DNA from: Membranipora membranacea
Taxonomy: Eukaryota > Bryozoa > Gymnolaemata > Cheilostomatida > Membraniporidae
DNA: 64,000 nt
Direction of reading: 5' to 3'
Assembly: GCA_914767715.1 (NCBI GenBank)
Contig: OU612071.1
Location: 28,081,681-28,145,680, forward strand
The position numbers were made by a program, and so were the translations under genes. Positions 23,400 to 35,300 of the stretch are shown here, piece by piece. The notes under the pieces are model-generated. The model worked only from the letters and a program-made list of their open reading frames with translations. It did not search any database and was not told where the DNA came from. Position 1 is the first letter of the stretch. Each line of letters begins with the position of its first letter.

Positions 23400-23860
23400 G
23401 GGTTTTGTTTATATTTTCATGATGGATAAATGAGATCGTGGCTACATGGATTGTATTTTACATAGGTTCTTCTAATCTTTTCTTCGGCATGGGGTCATAA
23501 CAGAAATAAAGTTTTGTTTTGATTATGCGGTATCAACTCATCAATTAGCGTGTATACAATTTATGAAACTTTCTTCTTAACTTTTATGTCATTGACAAGC
23601 TTATGAGTGACTTTGTCATTTATTTGCACAAGTTGTTATCTAACCAGAATAATCACTAATATTACAGTATTTTCCCAATAACAGGCTGATCACAAATCGC
23701 TTGGATTAGTTGGGCTGTGCATGAGTAGGCAACTCGATGATGTTAACTTATAACCCCCAAACCTACCATACCAAATAACCCTGAAGACTAATTTTATATG
23801 CAAATGCTTGTGTGATAGCTGTCTTAATCTGATTTCAAGCTCAAAAATGATACCAAGAAA
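23400..23860. other. No gene seen
   Basis: Spacer between the THAP gene start and the Gypsy remnant. No promoter motif was recognised. Confidence 0.5.
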
Positions 23861-23869
23861 CCTGTGCCT

Positions 23870-24487
23870 TTACAAACACTTTAAGAGAACAATATGATCC
23901 GGCCCAGTTCATAGTGCGAGAAAGGCATAAATTTTGGAGTGATATGAATCGTAAGCCAGGCGAGACTATTAATGAATTAGCTGCTCGTATAAGGCAAGAT
24001 GCTTCAACTTGCAACTTCACTGAGATTACTGATCCGTTAGATGAGGCTATGAGAACTACGTTCATGTGTTCATTAAACAATGAGGCAGTATTGAAGGCCC
24101 TCTTCAAAGTCAAACCCACTGAGCTAAAATTTGCTAAAGCAGTGGAGACAGAAGAAAACAGAAACAGAAGAAGCATCCAAAGTGGCTAAAGAAACCGTAC
24201 ACGGTGCCACACCCAAAATCCACCAAGTCCAGGGCAACCAACCCTCACCATTCCCTAGAAACAAACCCAATCATGGTAATAGAGGCTATGGCAACAAAGG
24301 CTATGGCAGCAAACAAGGCTACAAAGACCAGGGTAAACAGGGAACACAATGTTTTCGGTGTGATTATACAAACCAATCCCCAAATGATTGTAAATACAAA
24401 GATGTCGAATGCAACTATTGCAACATCAAAGGACATATAGAAAGGGCATGTAAGGAAAAAAAGAGGGAACAACCTGTATGCAAATGA
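23870..24487 (+). pseudogene. Gypsy gag remnant with CCHC knuckles
   Basis: 23914-24189 encodes a capsid-like helical segment (FWSDMNRKPGETINELAARI). After a frame change, 24131-24487 encodes a basic Gly/Lys/Gln-rich stretch followed by two knuckles, one imperfect (CFRCDYTNQSPNDC) and one CxxC-x4-H-x4-C (CNYCNIKGHIERAC). The first knuckle lacks the usual histidine. The nucleocapsid would package element RNA. It is broken by the frameshift and a TGA at 24485-24487. Confidence 0.85.
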
Positions 24488-24499
24488 ATCACATCGAAG

Positions 24500-26458
24500 G
24501 TGAGGAGAGTTGATTCCATGAATCAGCTTAAACAGGCGATTATCATAAATGGGCTAACAATACCTCTCGAGCTGGATACTGGCGCATGTGATAACTTTAT
24601 CGCAGAGAAAGTATGGCAGAAGTTAGGAAGACCAGTTCTTCAACCTTCACACACCAGGTACAAATCCGCTACACAGGACGAGATAACAGTACTCGGCTGC
24701 TGCCAGATAAGATCCAAGCTACCTAACGAGAGAGGCAAAGGCACTACAATCCACTATGTGGTTAGCACGGTCCCAGATCTAAACCTACTTGGAAGGACAG
24801 CGATATTTGCACTAGGAATATCCATAGATGACGCGCTACGCAACACTGCTGGGACACCACGTGTACTTACAGCTGGTATGGATGTGCCTGACACAAAACT
24901 GCAAGACGACTGCAGAAAATTGTGTCAAGAGTTTTCAGATGTCTTCGAAGAGGAACTAGGGTGTCTAAAGGGGTACGAATTAGAGATAAATTTCAAACCC
25001 GACACTAAAACCTATATTCAGTCGAGAGCGGCCACTCGCACTGAATGAGGACCTCAATCAGGCGCTAGATGTGGGCATAGCAAAAGGAATATGGAAAACA
25101 GTCCAGTTCAATGACTATGGCACACCCATTGTGCCAGTAAGGAAACCTGGGGGCAAGATCCGAGTGTGTGGAGACTACTCCAAAACAGTCAACACGCAGC
25201 TTGAGACACATCGGCAACCGATACCCCTACCAGAAGACTTATTCAGGAAACTCGCAGGCGGTCATGACTATACAAAGATAGACCTCGCTGATGCCTACAA
25301 TCAAATCCCGCTGGGGCCTGAGAGCCAGAGAAAACTAGCTTTGTCTACCCAAAGAGGAGTCCTCCATATGCGGTTCCTTTCGGAATAACTTCCGCACCAG
25401 GTTATTTTCAGGGTACTATGAATCAGCTTACCAGCGACCTACCAGGGGTAGCTGTGTACCTTGATGACAGTCTCATCAGTGGAGTAAACGCCGAAGACCA
25501 TCTCAAAAACTTGAGAAACCTACTTAAACCTACCGAAAATGCAGACTGGACAAATAATGTCAATCTGCTCAACCCTCTGTTGAGTATCTTGGACATAAAC
25601 TGACAGCACATGGTCTTGAAAAGGGCGCAAATGCCTGCTCCAAGCAATGAATCACAACTCAAATCATTTCTTGGGTCTGTGCAATTCTACCACAAGTTCT
25701 TACCCAATCTTTCTGACAATACAGAACCACTAAACAAGCTGCTTAGAAAGGGAGAAAAGTGGAATTGGGAAGAAAATCAGCAGACAAACTTTGAAAAGCT
25801 GAAGAAACATCTGACGGAAGATACGGTACTGGCACACTTTAATCCAGACCTACCTCTAGGTATTGCCTGTGACGCATCAAACACTGGCATTGGTGTAGTA
25901 CTTTTGCACAGATATCCAGATGGCAGCGAGAGGCCAATTGAGAACGTTTCTAAAACTCTCAGTGAAACACAAAGAAACTATGGTCAGATTCAGAAGGAGG
26001 CCTTGTCCATAGTTTATGGTCTAAAGAAGTTTTACCAGTACCTGTACGGACGGAGATTTATACTGGTAACTGACCATAAGCCTCTCCTAGCAATGTTCGG
26101 ACCTATGAAGGGAGTTCCAACATTGGCTGCCAACAGGCTCTCAAGGTGGGCACTATTGCTCAGCCAATATGAATACACGGTGGAGTACAGATCCACCAAC
26201 AAACATGGTAACGCTGACGCACTCAGCAGACTACCCCTTGGCCAAGATGATACATTCGACAACAGTGAAGATGCTGAAGACGCCGACACAGTCCTCGCAA
26301 TCAGGACTATCGGAGAGCAGAAGGCGAAAAGTCCATCAGCACTTGCCAAGGAAACCTCTAAAGATCCTATTCTCTCACAAGTCAACGCGTATACACCCAG
26401 AGATGCAACAGTGATGCTATCTGTTATGCAAGATTCGAAGATTATGTGCATAAAATAA
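24500..26458 (+). pseudogene. Gypsy protease, reverse transcriptase and RNase H remnant
   Basis: 24500-25048 contains the retropepsin active site LELDTGACDNFI. 25071-25388 carries polymerase fingers (PIVPVRKPGGKIRVCGDYSK, KIDLADAYNQIPL) in another frame. 25418-25603 has the palm box VAVYLDDSLISG (YLDD, catalytic). 25610-26458 gives the connection and RNase H (IACDASNTGIGVVLL, LVTDHKPLLAMFG, RLSRWALLLSQYEYTVEY, NADALSRLPL). Catalytic residues look conserved, yet four frame breaks occur. The chromo/integrase part is replaced by unrelated sequence after about 26400. Confidence 0.88.
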
Positions 26459-26461
26459 CTG

Positions 26462-26905
26462 GCAAAGCAAGTCAAAGGATGCATGTTGTTAAAAATTTTA
26501 TGTATCCGAGTTTGAAGCCATCAGCCTCGATCCAAGGACAAGAAATTACTAAGAAAAGTTTTCAACGATGCCAAGAATTTAGGGCTTGACGTAGGCGATC
26601 TCGATACCATTGTTAAACAGAGAACTAAATCCATTATCATGTGCTGTTTTTCTGATGAAGATCACTTTATACACGATTTTCTTGAACATTGCCCTTCTGG
26701 ACATCTTAGACATGTTAAATATCGCAGCTCATGGGGCAAAGACTGTTTTCTGAGGCAAATGTGCATCACACTTAATGAGATTCTTTTTTTAAAAAAGATC
26801 ATAGTTCCATACACTGGTAGCAAGCTCTTATTAAGACAAAATATATGCATCCATTTTTCGCAACATTTAATGTTCGTGATAGTTAATAAATCAATCAATC
26901 AATCT
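26462..26905 (+). mobile_element. 5'-truncated LINE 3' end abutting the Gypsy remnant
   Basis: Starting near SQRMHVVKNFMY, this copy parallels 3510-4025, with shared DEDHFIHDFLEHCPSG and KYRSSWGKDCFLRQ. It contains stops and ends in a (ATCA)n tail at about 26887-26905. Its 5' end lies at the point where the Gypsy RNase H frame stops, so it either inserted there or marks a deletion joint. Confidence 0.8.
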
Positions 26906-27640
26906 CTGCTTTCATCGAAGCGCAAGCTTATCCTGTCTTACTTTGTCTTATCATGTCTTATCCACTCATCTCCTTGTCTCAGTCTCTCTCCCTGAAGTCT
27001 CCTGAGCATGAGCTGTGAGATCTTGAGATCTCACAGCTTCTACCCCCTTTTATTATTGGGCTCCTGGCTCATACTGATCTGAGCTGTGAGTATTTTTATC
27101 TCACAGTATCACAAGCCTACCCATATGTCTATCATCTTTCTTTACATTTTTTGATCCATATATCTACAGCAGGCCCATTGAGCATCATTCACAGTAACAA
27201 TTCATATCAACTGCATCAAAGAGGGAGAAGTATACACCTAAGGGCGCTGGGGGCTGGCCCAATCGACCTTGACAGCACCCCAGTTGGACTATGATCCGTT
27301 ACTCCTGCACCATTGTCTTGTCTTCAATGGGGGATAAAACAACATGATTGTATTATCAGAGTACAGGTACAGGTACCCATAGTACTCAGAGCCCGGAAAG
27401 CAAGTTTGCTCTTGTATCTAATGGTTATGTTTGTTTGTTTGTTTAATTTATACTCTTTGTCCAAAGATGTTTACATCGAGATAAAAAGCCCCCTTGGAGA
27501 GAGAAAATAATAAATAATAAATTGTAAAAGCAGAAACAATTTAAACTTGTTAGGCTAGATAGTCTTTGTTTTTTAAGATTGCCTTGCTACATTTCACAGT
27601 TCGTGACCGTTTTATATACACATCAGTTTGACACTTTCTT
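26906..27640. other. No gene; palindromic patch at 27005-27115
   Basis: Two hairpins built on AGCTGTGAGAT / ATCTCACAGCT lie at 27009-27036, with a second weaker pair at 27082-27108. The rest shows only short frames and a GTTT simple repeat near 27430. Confidence 0.55.
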
Positions 27641-27649
27641 ACAGATCTC

Positions 27650-28515
27650 TGTGGTCTTACGTTGGTTTTGTTGGTATACAACTTGCATGACTGACGAATG
27701 AAGTCAACAAGATCTGGAACCTTGATGCGTACTTTGGTTTCCTGGATGACAGATGGTTTATCCAGAGTGTGAGGGTTTTTTGGAAATTATCTAATGCTAT
27801 TGTATTTGGGACAATGGTAAACATAGTGAATATGGTCATCCTGGTTCGCACCACAACCAGGACATTAGGGCTAATTGGCTAATCTTAATTTAGTCAGGTG
27901 ATACCTGAACTGTCCACGGTGAGTGGTTTGCATAGGTTTGGTAATTTTAAAGGCTCTTCATATTCAGGGTGAGCAAAAATTCCTTAGTGCCTTTACATTT
28001 TTGGGTTTGGAGCCACTTTGAATGCACCTGTTCCTGCATCCATTGCTTCGTTTGAGCCTTTAAGTAGCATAAAGGAATTCGAGGAAGAGGGTCAAGACCC
28101 ATAATGTCAAGTGCCGCACCAATGTTAGCAAGTTCATCTGCCCGCTCATTACCCTGGATACCTGTGTGACCAGGCACCCATAAGAGGTCTAGATGGTTAG
28201 TTTGGGCCAGTTGGTTTATACTTTTCATGCAGTGTAGTTTGTCTAAGTTCTTATTGCTGGATTTTGAAGGGATTGTAGTGTTGATCTGCTATCAGATACA
28301 AAGCATTTTACAATCATGTTGCAAGAGACTAGCAGCAGCAGTGGCTATTGCAAGCATTTCAGATTTAAAAACGGTTGATGTAAGGGATAGTGAAATAGAA
28401 ACATTTTGATTTGCATTTTGGAGATCAGCATCTTCATCCTTTACCTTGGTGATGTGCCCACTCCAACCCCCAGTTCATTGGCTGACCCATCAGTGTAGGA
28501 GCATATATCATATTT
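27650..28515 (-). mobile_element. RNase H and zinc-ribbon tail of a LINE polyprotein
   Basis: The minus strand near 28500 reads YTDGSANELGVGVG, the first Asp motif of RNase H. 28228-27947 gives HLDLLWVPGHTGIQGNERAD, the last His/Asp motif, then QTKQWMQEQVHSKWLQT. Beyond that, with frame breaks, comes a CPGCGANQDD ... HYVYHC zinc-ribbon-like end. This order is usual at the C-terminus of I/Jockey-type LINEs. Frames are interrupted and no polymerase lies upstream, so it is a dead fragment. Confidence 0.8.
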
Positions 28516-29330
28516 GTTAGTATCTGACCTGTGGCACCAATTACCTGGCAGTGAACAGCAAGTGGGATAACTGATTGCAGATCACACTACATAGAAAAGT
28601 CTTCCTTAACAACCTAAAGGCCTTCTAGTAATCCACAAACAAAATAAATGGGTGTAAAAAAGGAGTTGCCTTCACTCTATCTGAGATCAGGCAACTCAAA
28701 CATAATTTTTGAGAGCCATATGACTCTGCCTATTAACCTACAAAGGCAATAATTAAAGATGTCAGGAAAAAGACAAATCTAATTAGGATTATTATTTAGT
28801 CAGAATTCTTGTAAATCATTTCATCCATCAGCTAAAATAGATTAATACCACAGAGCAGTTTCCTGTTCCTGTTATTATTTAACCTCTCCTAAACTGAAAT
28901 GTTTCCCAGCTTAGAGTCAGCAACTACTTTCAGTTTTGCATAGCGTAATGCAAAACATGCCATGCCACCCAGCCAGGACCAGGGCTTTTATCGAAACTGA
29001 TGAATAAATTTTAATGCATTCATGATATAAAGGCGTTTACATTGCAGTTTGATTGTTTGTACGATATTACTGTGGGATTGACAGATCTGCTTCGTTATTG
29101 AAAGCCTCAAACACTCCTCCACTCCACCCTAGCTGGGACACTAAAAACTGTCAAAAAATGAGAAATGCATCCAAATTCTTTTTGAGTGTGCACTTTTTTA
29201 TTTTCATGATGGATTTTGTTTATATTGCGGACAATTCTGTTTGGTGGTTGAGAGTTGATGGGTCACATGTAACTCGACCACGACGCATTTGCATCAATGG
29301 AAGTTCCACTTTGATAGTTCTTGGAACACT
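28516..29330. other. No gene; old TTAA-MITE copy inside
   Basis: About 28765-28975 matches the interior of the TTAA MITE (CAGTTTCCTGTTCCTGTTAT, CCCAGCTTAGAGTCAGCAAC) but has lost both terminal inverted repeats. The open frame at 29053-29340 has no recognisable domain. Confidence 0.6.
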
Positions 29331-29332
29331 CG

Positions 29333-29338
29333 TTTATT
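29333..29338 (-). terminator. AATAAA poly(A) signal of the cationic peptide gene
   Basis: AATAAA on the minus strand, 74 bp downstream of the TAG stop at 29412-29414. Confidence 0.7.
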
Positions 29339-29411
29339 GAATCAGAAATGTTTCATAATGCACAATCATTAGTTTTTCTTGATGTTGTTGGCATTAAGGT
29401 TGTTTGCTGAT

Positions 29412-29885
29412 CTATCTTTTTTTGCCACCAAAGTATCTGAAGGCGGTTACAGCTGGACCTACATAAGGTGCTACTCTCTCTACAGCTCTTCTCAATCTGA
29501 TTCTTCTCCAGGCATTCACTGTTTAACAGAATAATATCAAATTTAATGTGTTGCAACAACCTCTTAGAATTTTCTCATTGTTAAATATGAAACACACATG
29601 TCCAAGCAACAGTTCTGTTAACGTTTTACCAGAACTTTCTGCACAATCTTTAGGTAATTAAGCTGGCTTTGTTGGAATAAACTTCCTTTCACTGATTCAA
29701 ATGAGCAGGATCAAGAACCTGCATGTCGAACTGAGAAGACTTGTTGCCTATGCATGGGATATCGGTATGATACATTACCCTTGTTATGTTTGCTTTGCTC
29801 TATTCTTAAATGTAATAATATACTCACCATTGGTAGCCAATGCTGCCATCATAATAACTAAGATTACTAAGCTCAGCCACTTCAT
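29412..29885 (-). CDS. Secreted cationic amphipathic peptide, 54 residues, antimicrobial- or neuropeptide-like
   Basis: Two coding exons: 29885-29828 (ATG at 29885, donor GGTGAGTA) and 29518-29412 (acceptor CTGTTAAACAG), joining in phase 1. Residues 1-22 form a clear signal peptide (MKWLSLVILVIMMAALAT, cleavage likely after VNA). The mature part opens WRRIRLRRAVERV, passes APYVGPAV, and ends TAFRYFGGKKR. It has no cysteine and is strongly basic (about +9 with the tail). Gly followed by Lys-Lys-Arg is the classic signal for dibasic cleavage and C-terminal amidation. Linear amidated Arg-rich helices of this size are typical of invertebrate host-defence peptides; a signalling peptide is the alternative. 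A poly(A) signal lies 74 bp past the stop and a TATA box upstream. I recognise no named family. Confidence 0.72.
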
Positions 29886-30179
29886 TATGATACGGAACAC
29901 GGAATACAAATCCTGGCAAAAATAGAATAAAGAGATTTTTGTTAAAAAAAAGAAGGCAAAAGAAAGGCTAGACTCCAACAAAACAATGATAGACCCAAAG
30001 AAAAATTCATCTTACAATTAAAGGGACAAAAATTATAAGTAAATCTGCAATATTCTACCATATAATAAAATAATGATTCTCAATAATAAAAGTATACATG
30101 TATAAATTGCAACATTGATACTTGTTATTGAATCTGAATATGCCAGTATACCAAGTTGTGAATATAAATGATACTTGCC
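29886..30179 (-). other. 5' UTR and leader intron of the cationic peptide gene
   Basis: A strong acceptor (TTATTCTATTTTTGCCAG) ends at 29913, leaving 27 bp of leader before the ATG. A matching upstream donor is ACTAG|GCAAGT at 30179/30178, the usual form of the rare GC-AG donor. The inferred leader intron spans 30178-29913. Confidence 0.4.
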
Positions 30180-30241
30180 TAGTTATGTGCTTATAGTCAA
30201 GACTCAGCCTCCACTTTGAATTTTTGATAGAACTACAGCTA

Positions 30242-30251
30242 CTTTTATATA
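30242..30251 (-). promoter_or_regulatory. TATA box (TATATAAAAG)
   Basis: A consensus TATATAAAAG on the minus strand would place the start site near 30215-30222, giving a leader exon of about 40 bases that ends at 30179. It fits the peptide gene model, but transcription is not proven. Confidence 0.5.
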
Positions 30252-30659
30252 AAACAGCTGCTGTTTTAAAGTCTGTGCCATACAAGCATATGATTGGTTG
30301 AATAAATAACAATGGCCAATCATGTCTGAGAAAAAGATGAGCACAGAATTGTATTAAATGAGCGATTATATATTGTGGCCATGCAGTTCAGGGGACAGTA
30401 AAGATATTGATAAGTTGCATCAGCATTGTGTGTGACATGAATACGGATAGAACAGTGAGTTTGATTGTTTAACCCGCATAATTAAAAAATCCAAAACCAC
30501 AGCAGGCTGATGAAGTACTATCACAAACACTGTTGCAGTTTTTGTGCTGTAAACCTACCGATGAGGCAGCAAATTATTTCAATTTCATTGTGTGTGGTTC
30601 AGTCTAGTTAATGCGACATGCAATAACTATGTGTGTACAATCTAGGCATTGTTCAGTAC

Positions 30660-31680
30660 CATTGTGATTTGATTTGATTGATTTATTACATATCACAGAC
30701 AATATTACATGTCGCGAAAATCAGTGTAAATACTGGCCTTAAAAGAAGATATGAACAAAAATGGAAAAAAGCTCTGTAGGATTGTTTAAAACAAAATATC
30801 ATTGAAAGTATGTACAAGGTGGCGTAATAAACTGTCTCTGCCCCATGTTCCTCTATGATTAACAGTACGATATCTTCCGGAGGGGCGTTTACTCAAAAAT
30901 TCATTAATGAAATGGTCATCGTCTTCTATGTATTTGATGGCAAGTGCTTAGTTATTTTCTGAATGTGTGAATCTATGTCGTGATACTCAATACCAAGTTT
31001 AGCAAAATCTTTTAAAATCTTTCTGATAGCCTTTTTATCACTGGCATAGATACAAGGTATACATAGGTATCTTACTTTATCAGACCATACAATATTTGTT
31101 CCATTCAATGCAAGAGTAGGGGTATGGGGTTTAACATGCTGGGTTGAGAACATAATTTCTTGGGTCTTAGTTGGGTTTAATAAAAGATTTAAATCATCAC
31201 GTTGTTTAGAAATTCTTTTGATCTCATCAAAGTAAGTATTTAGATCAGACTGATTGCCAATGCAGCCGATAATGCAGGTGTCGTCCGCATTTTTATATCC
31301 GTAATATTACTCAGATTTGAGGTAATTCTATTAGTATATCTATTGAGAACAAAAGTGGGGATAAACAACACCCCTGGTTCCAGTGTTTGTTGTGATAGGA
31401 TTAGAAATTATGCCATCCACTATTGTTCTTTGCACTCTGCTGATAAGAAAGCTATTTATCCATTGACTGACATTGGAGTCGAGATGAGACAGTTGTGTAA
31501 TGAGGTCTGGAACAGCTATAGTGTTGAAAGCTGATGAGAAGTGAGAAGATGAGGAAGAGACAACTTGCGTAGTTGGATGCCTTCTCGTCGATGAAACTTG
31601 TCACAGTTGTAGTAAGACATAACACTGCATCTTGTGTAGAGCGATGTGCACGATATGCAAACTGATATTTACCCATGAGT
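30660..31680 (-). mobile_element. LINE fragment with polymerase remnant and internal deletion
   Basis: The minus strand has FAYRAHRSTQDAVLCLTT (31670-31620), a palm remnant NADDTCIIGCIGNQ (about 31290), LLLNPTKTQEIMFSTQHV and SDKVRYL. It then jumps directly to YASDKKAIRKILKDFAKLGI and ends with a TTTGATTTGATTGATTT tail at 30665. Compared with the copy at 3433-3905, roughly 50 residues are missing between VRYL and ASDKK. The element is 5'-truncated and dead. Confidence 0.82.
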
Positions 31681-32349
31681 TATTATGTAGTGTAGTGATT
31701 ATGATGATGGTTTTCAAAGTTATAGGTATGGATGAGCGTGCCTTGTACTGTCAGACATCGGCGATGCATTTGAGTTCATCCTCATGGACTCAAAATCAAA
31801 ATGGAGGTCTGGAGATGTTAACTTCACAATTTTATAAAAACTTAAATTTAAATTAAATGAAATATTAAATTGACAATTGGATAAAATATACACATATAAC
31901 TCATCACAACTGTTGATTTCTGACATCAGCCCATAGTTCATAATGATGAGCCTAACTAAGTAGTTTGGGAGACGCGGCAGCAGTGTATCATTGCAGAACT
32001 AACCCAGTTCTGAAACGTACATGACATTAGTTCCAAAGAAACCGGGCTATTGTTTGTGGTCTGAGTCTATGCATTAAGCATCAAGACAACTCTGCAATGT
32101 CACAAGACTCCCTCACAATGTCTTAAGATGTTCCAAAACGGCCCTACAAAGTCTCAAGGCTGCCTCACAATATCTCAAGAATGGCTTAAAATGTCCCAGG
32201 ACTGCCAAACATCACATCTTCATGCACCCGCCGTCAACGACTGGTCAAGGGGTCTTTTCAGAACTGATAAACAAATTTTGATGTTTGGGCAGCATGTGCA
32301 GATTTCACAACCACACTGAATACAGCAGAAGGAGTATATACCATTTATC
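31681..32349. other. No gene seen; short degenerate repeat
   Basis: 32090-32215 holds a loose repeat around CACAAT(G/A)TCT(T/C)AAG(A/G) (ACAATGTCTTAAGATG, ACAATATCTCAAGAATG). No protein domain was recognised. Confidence 0.5.
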
Positions 32350-35300
32350 ACAAATTTGATAAGCGTAAATTTACCATGAACACGTGAACATCACGTTTTG
32401 TAATTAGACCAAAAACAGTAAATAATGTGCTAAGCATTATATCTGATTTTAAGTCTAAAATGCCTCACTAGGCCTTTTTTTCCCACTTTGAGTTATACTA
32501 TTTCCTCACCAGGAAAACTTCTGTATTTTGAATCTGACTTTTCCTCGACAAAGTCTGTATTGAAGGTTGTTTCTCTTGTTATCAAACCAACAAAACACAA
32601 ATCAACAAGTTCTGTAATTGGAATCTGGCTTTTCCTTGAACTATTTTGTATTGAAAACTGTTAATTTAATAAAAGAAGATTGTTGTTAGTGTTACCTAAC
32701 CAATACAACCTTGTCAGCATGAACAGGTTGCATGTTATACAACCTGGCTTAGTTTCCTCCTTCCTCATTGAGCTTCCTATCATAGTTCTATATTTGTCTT
32801 GTAATCTGAATCTGGCTTTCCTGTACCAAAGATAATGTCCTTTTCATTGAAGGACATGACTAATCATATATGGCATCAATCACCGGTAGACTTTTATTGT
32901 CAAGTTTCTAAGAAGTCACTTTCATCACATGGTTGAACATTAACCAGATATTAGGATAGTTGCTCATTAATAGGTGGCAGACTGAACCTAATAATATTGT
33001 CTTTGCTATTTTATACTTTGCAATACATAATACTGGGGGTTACATTCTTAATGTACCTGATTTAAGTAGTTTTCTTAACGTAACGTAAGCGAAGAAACGG
33101 TGCATCTAGCCTGGTTAATAGGTTCATGCTTACGATGCACTGGAGTCGGAGTGATGTCTTCTCCACAGCAGTTTGTATACAAAGTGAACTACTACAGTAC
33201 CGTTGCTGGAAAACAAATTCCATCTAAAGAGACCACTCTCCGTCCACTCAGCATTGGCCTTGCCAAGATTTCAGATGTATGCTAGTTAAATGGTCAGTCC
33301 TATTAGAAAAGTGGTTAAGTTACCCCAGTTAATCAAATGTTGTGAGGTCACATGGCAAATAAAAAGAATGAACAAAGGAAACTTTTGGAAAACAGCAAAT
33401 AGATATTTTTCAATTATTATAGCAAGGATCATAGTGGTCAGGGGGAGGGAACAATACATTAAGATCCACTATGATCCCAATTTTCGGACTTTGCAGCATT
33501 TTTACTGCAATTAGGTTCACAGGCTGTTTTAGTTCATATGCCCTAATGACTTTTCAGCCTGAGATCTTTAAAACCTTACCAAAAATGGCCTTGTAGGACT
33601 GTCACTTTGAGGTGGAGACACGAAGTCAGCAAATATTCTATTCCAGTACACCGTTGGAAAGAAGCCATGGTAATGCTAACAGCCCTACAATATTTTGATT
33701 CAATGGCGGAATGATATTGATTTCAAGAAATTTCAAAATAAGTGATAATTTATCTCAAGGATAAAACTCTTCTTAAATTTTGGTTTTAGATAAAATATTT
33801 TGAGCCAGAAGAGACTTTGGAATACATGTGCACACCTCTTTCCTGCGGTGTATAGCTAGTGTTGCAAGCCCAATACAGACCATCAAAGGCAGGGCATATG
33901 AGTTTTGCCTCATTTTTCAATAGTGTCAAACACGTTGTCAAAAGGACAATTTTTGTTCGCACAAGCTCTCGTCCTTTCATACTGTTAATGAAGGTGAGCC
34001 CCTCATACATAACCCTATCATATAAAAAGGGGAGCTGAGCCCTGTGAATAGGATTGTGCCCAGGATGCATGGGAACACTCTACTCTTAGGCTGTGGTTTT
34101 TAATCGAGCCTTTCCTCCACCAACTTAGTATTGAAAATTGTTAATTTGATACGGGAAGGTTGTTCTTTTGTTTCCCATCAATACAACCTTGTCATCATCA
34201 ACAGGCTGCGTGATACACAACCTTGCTCAGTATCCTCCTTCCTTATTGAGCTTCCTATCATAGTTCTATATTTGTCTTGTCATCTGAATCTGGTTTTCCT
34301 ATATCCAACAGTATGTCTTTATTGATGAAGGACATAACTATCTAGGTAACGCATAATTTAACTGTATTATTGTCAATTGTTAAATATGCTTTTTCAATTT
34401 ACCTGTTAGAATAAGATTCCAAGTACAAGTAAAAGTACAAGAACAAGTTACTAATTGAGCCTCTTATGATTTACGTTGTCCCAATTTGGAAATCTGGCCC
34501 ATTCTCTTTAGATCATTCTGATAGGATCTAATCACTAACATCCGCATCCCATGATTTACTCAAGTTCATCACAATGTCCTCAGAAACATGAGGGAGTGGT
34601 GGTGATAAATCATCACACAAAATAATTGGGGGTGAAGTTTCTCATTACCTCAATGTACCTGACAGAATTAGTTTTCCCTGTATTAGTTGTTTTTTGAGGG
34701 TCTAATGAGTTGGAGATGTCTGGTTAGCATATAAAAGGGGAAGTCAGCCCTGTGAACAGGATTGTGCTCTCGGTGCATGGAAACACTCTACCCTTCCTTC
34801 ATATATATACCAACGTTAATAACAATGAACTGGTAGTGGCAATGTGTGATAATGCTGCTCCGGTAGTGAGAAAAGAGCGAACTTACGAAGCAAAGCTATT
34901 GCTGAAGCCACACAAATGTAAACAACCCTAGAATGGAAAATCATTACTAATATTGTCTTTAACTTGCACATTTACAAAATTTCAAATAGATGATAGAAAA
35001 TTGTAAGCTAAATTTCCCATAAACAGCAGAACACGCAGCACTTTTTGTACTTGTATCAATAATGAGTAAATAATAACTGATTATGAGTCTAAAATGACGA
35101 TCTTCCAGGCAAAGCCAAGTGTTATACAACCTTTCACCTTTCACCTTAAACTAGTAATATTGTCAAGTTGCTGAGAAGAAGTAAAGATCTCAGTTACTTA
35201 CGATGTTGAATTTCAACCAGGGTTTAGGATATTCGCTAGTTAATAGGTAGCTAATTGCGCTTCATATTTCTTTGCTATTAAATACTAATACATGACAGCC

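Larger units (their letters stand above)
23870..26460 (+). mobile_element. Degenerate Gypsy-type gag-pol, integrase missing
   Basis: The order is gag end, zinc knuckles, protease, reverse transcriptase and RNase H, as in Ty3/Gypsy LTR retrotransposons. Frames change at about 24150-24180, and stops or shifts occur near 24488, 25048, 25388 and 25603. The open frame ends at 26458, just past RNase H, where a LINE tail begins, so the integrase and 3' LTR are absent. No 5' LTR was recognised upstream of 23870. It is a fossil and cannot transpose. Confidence 0.9.

Noticed and set aside
26032-26484. 150-codon minus-strand frame
   Set aside because: Antisense shadow of the Gypsy RNase H region.
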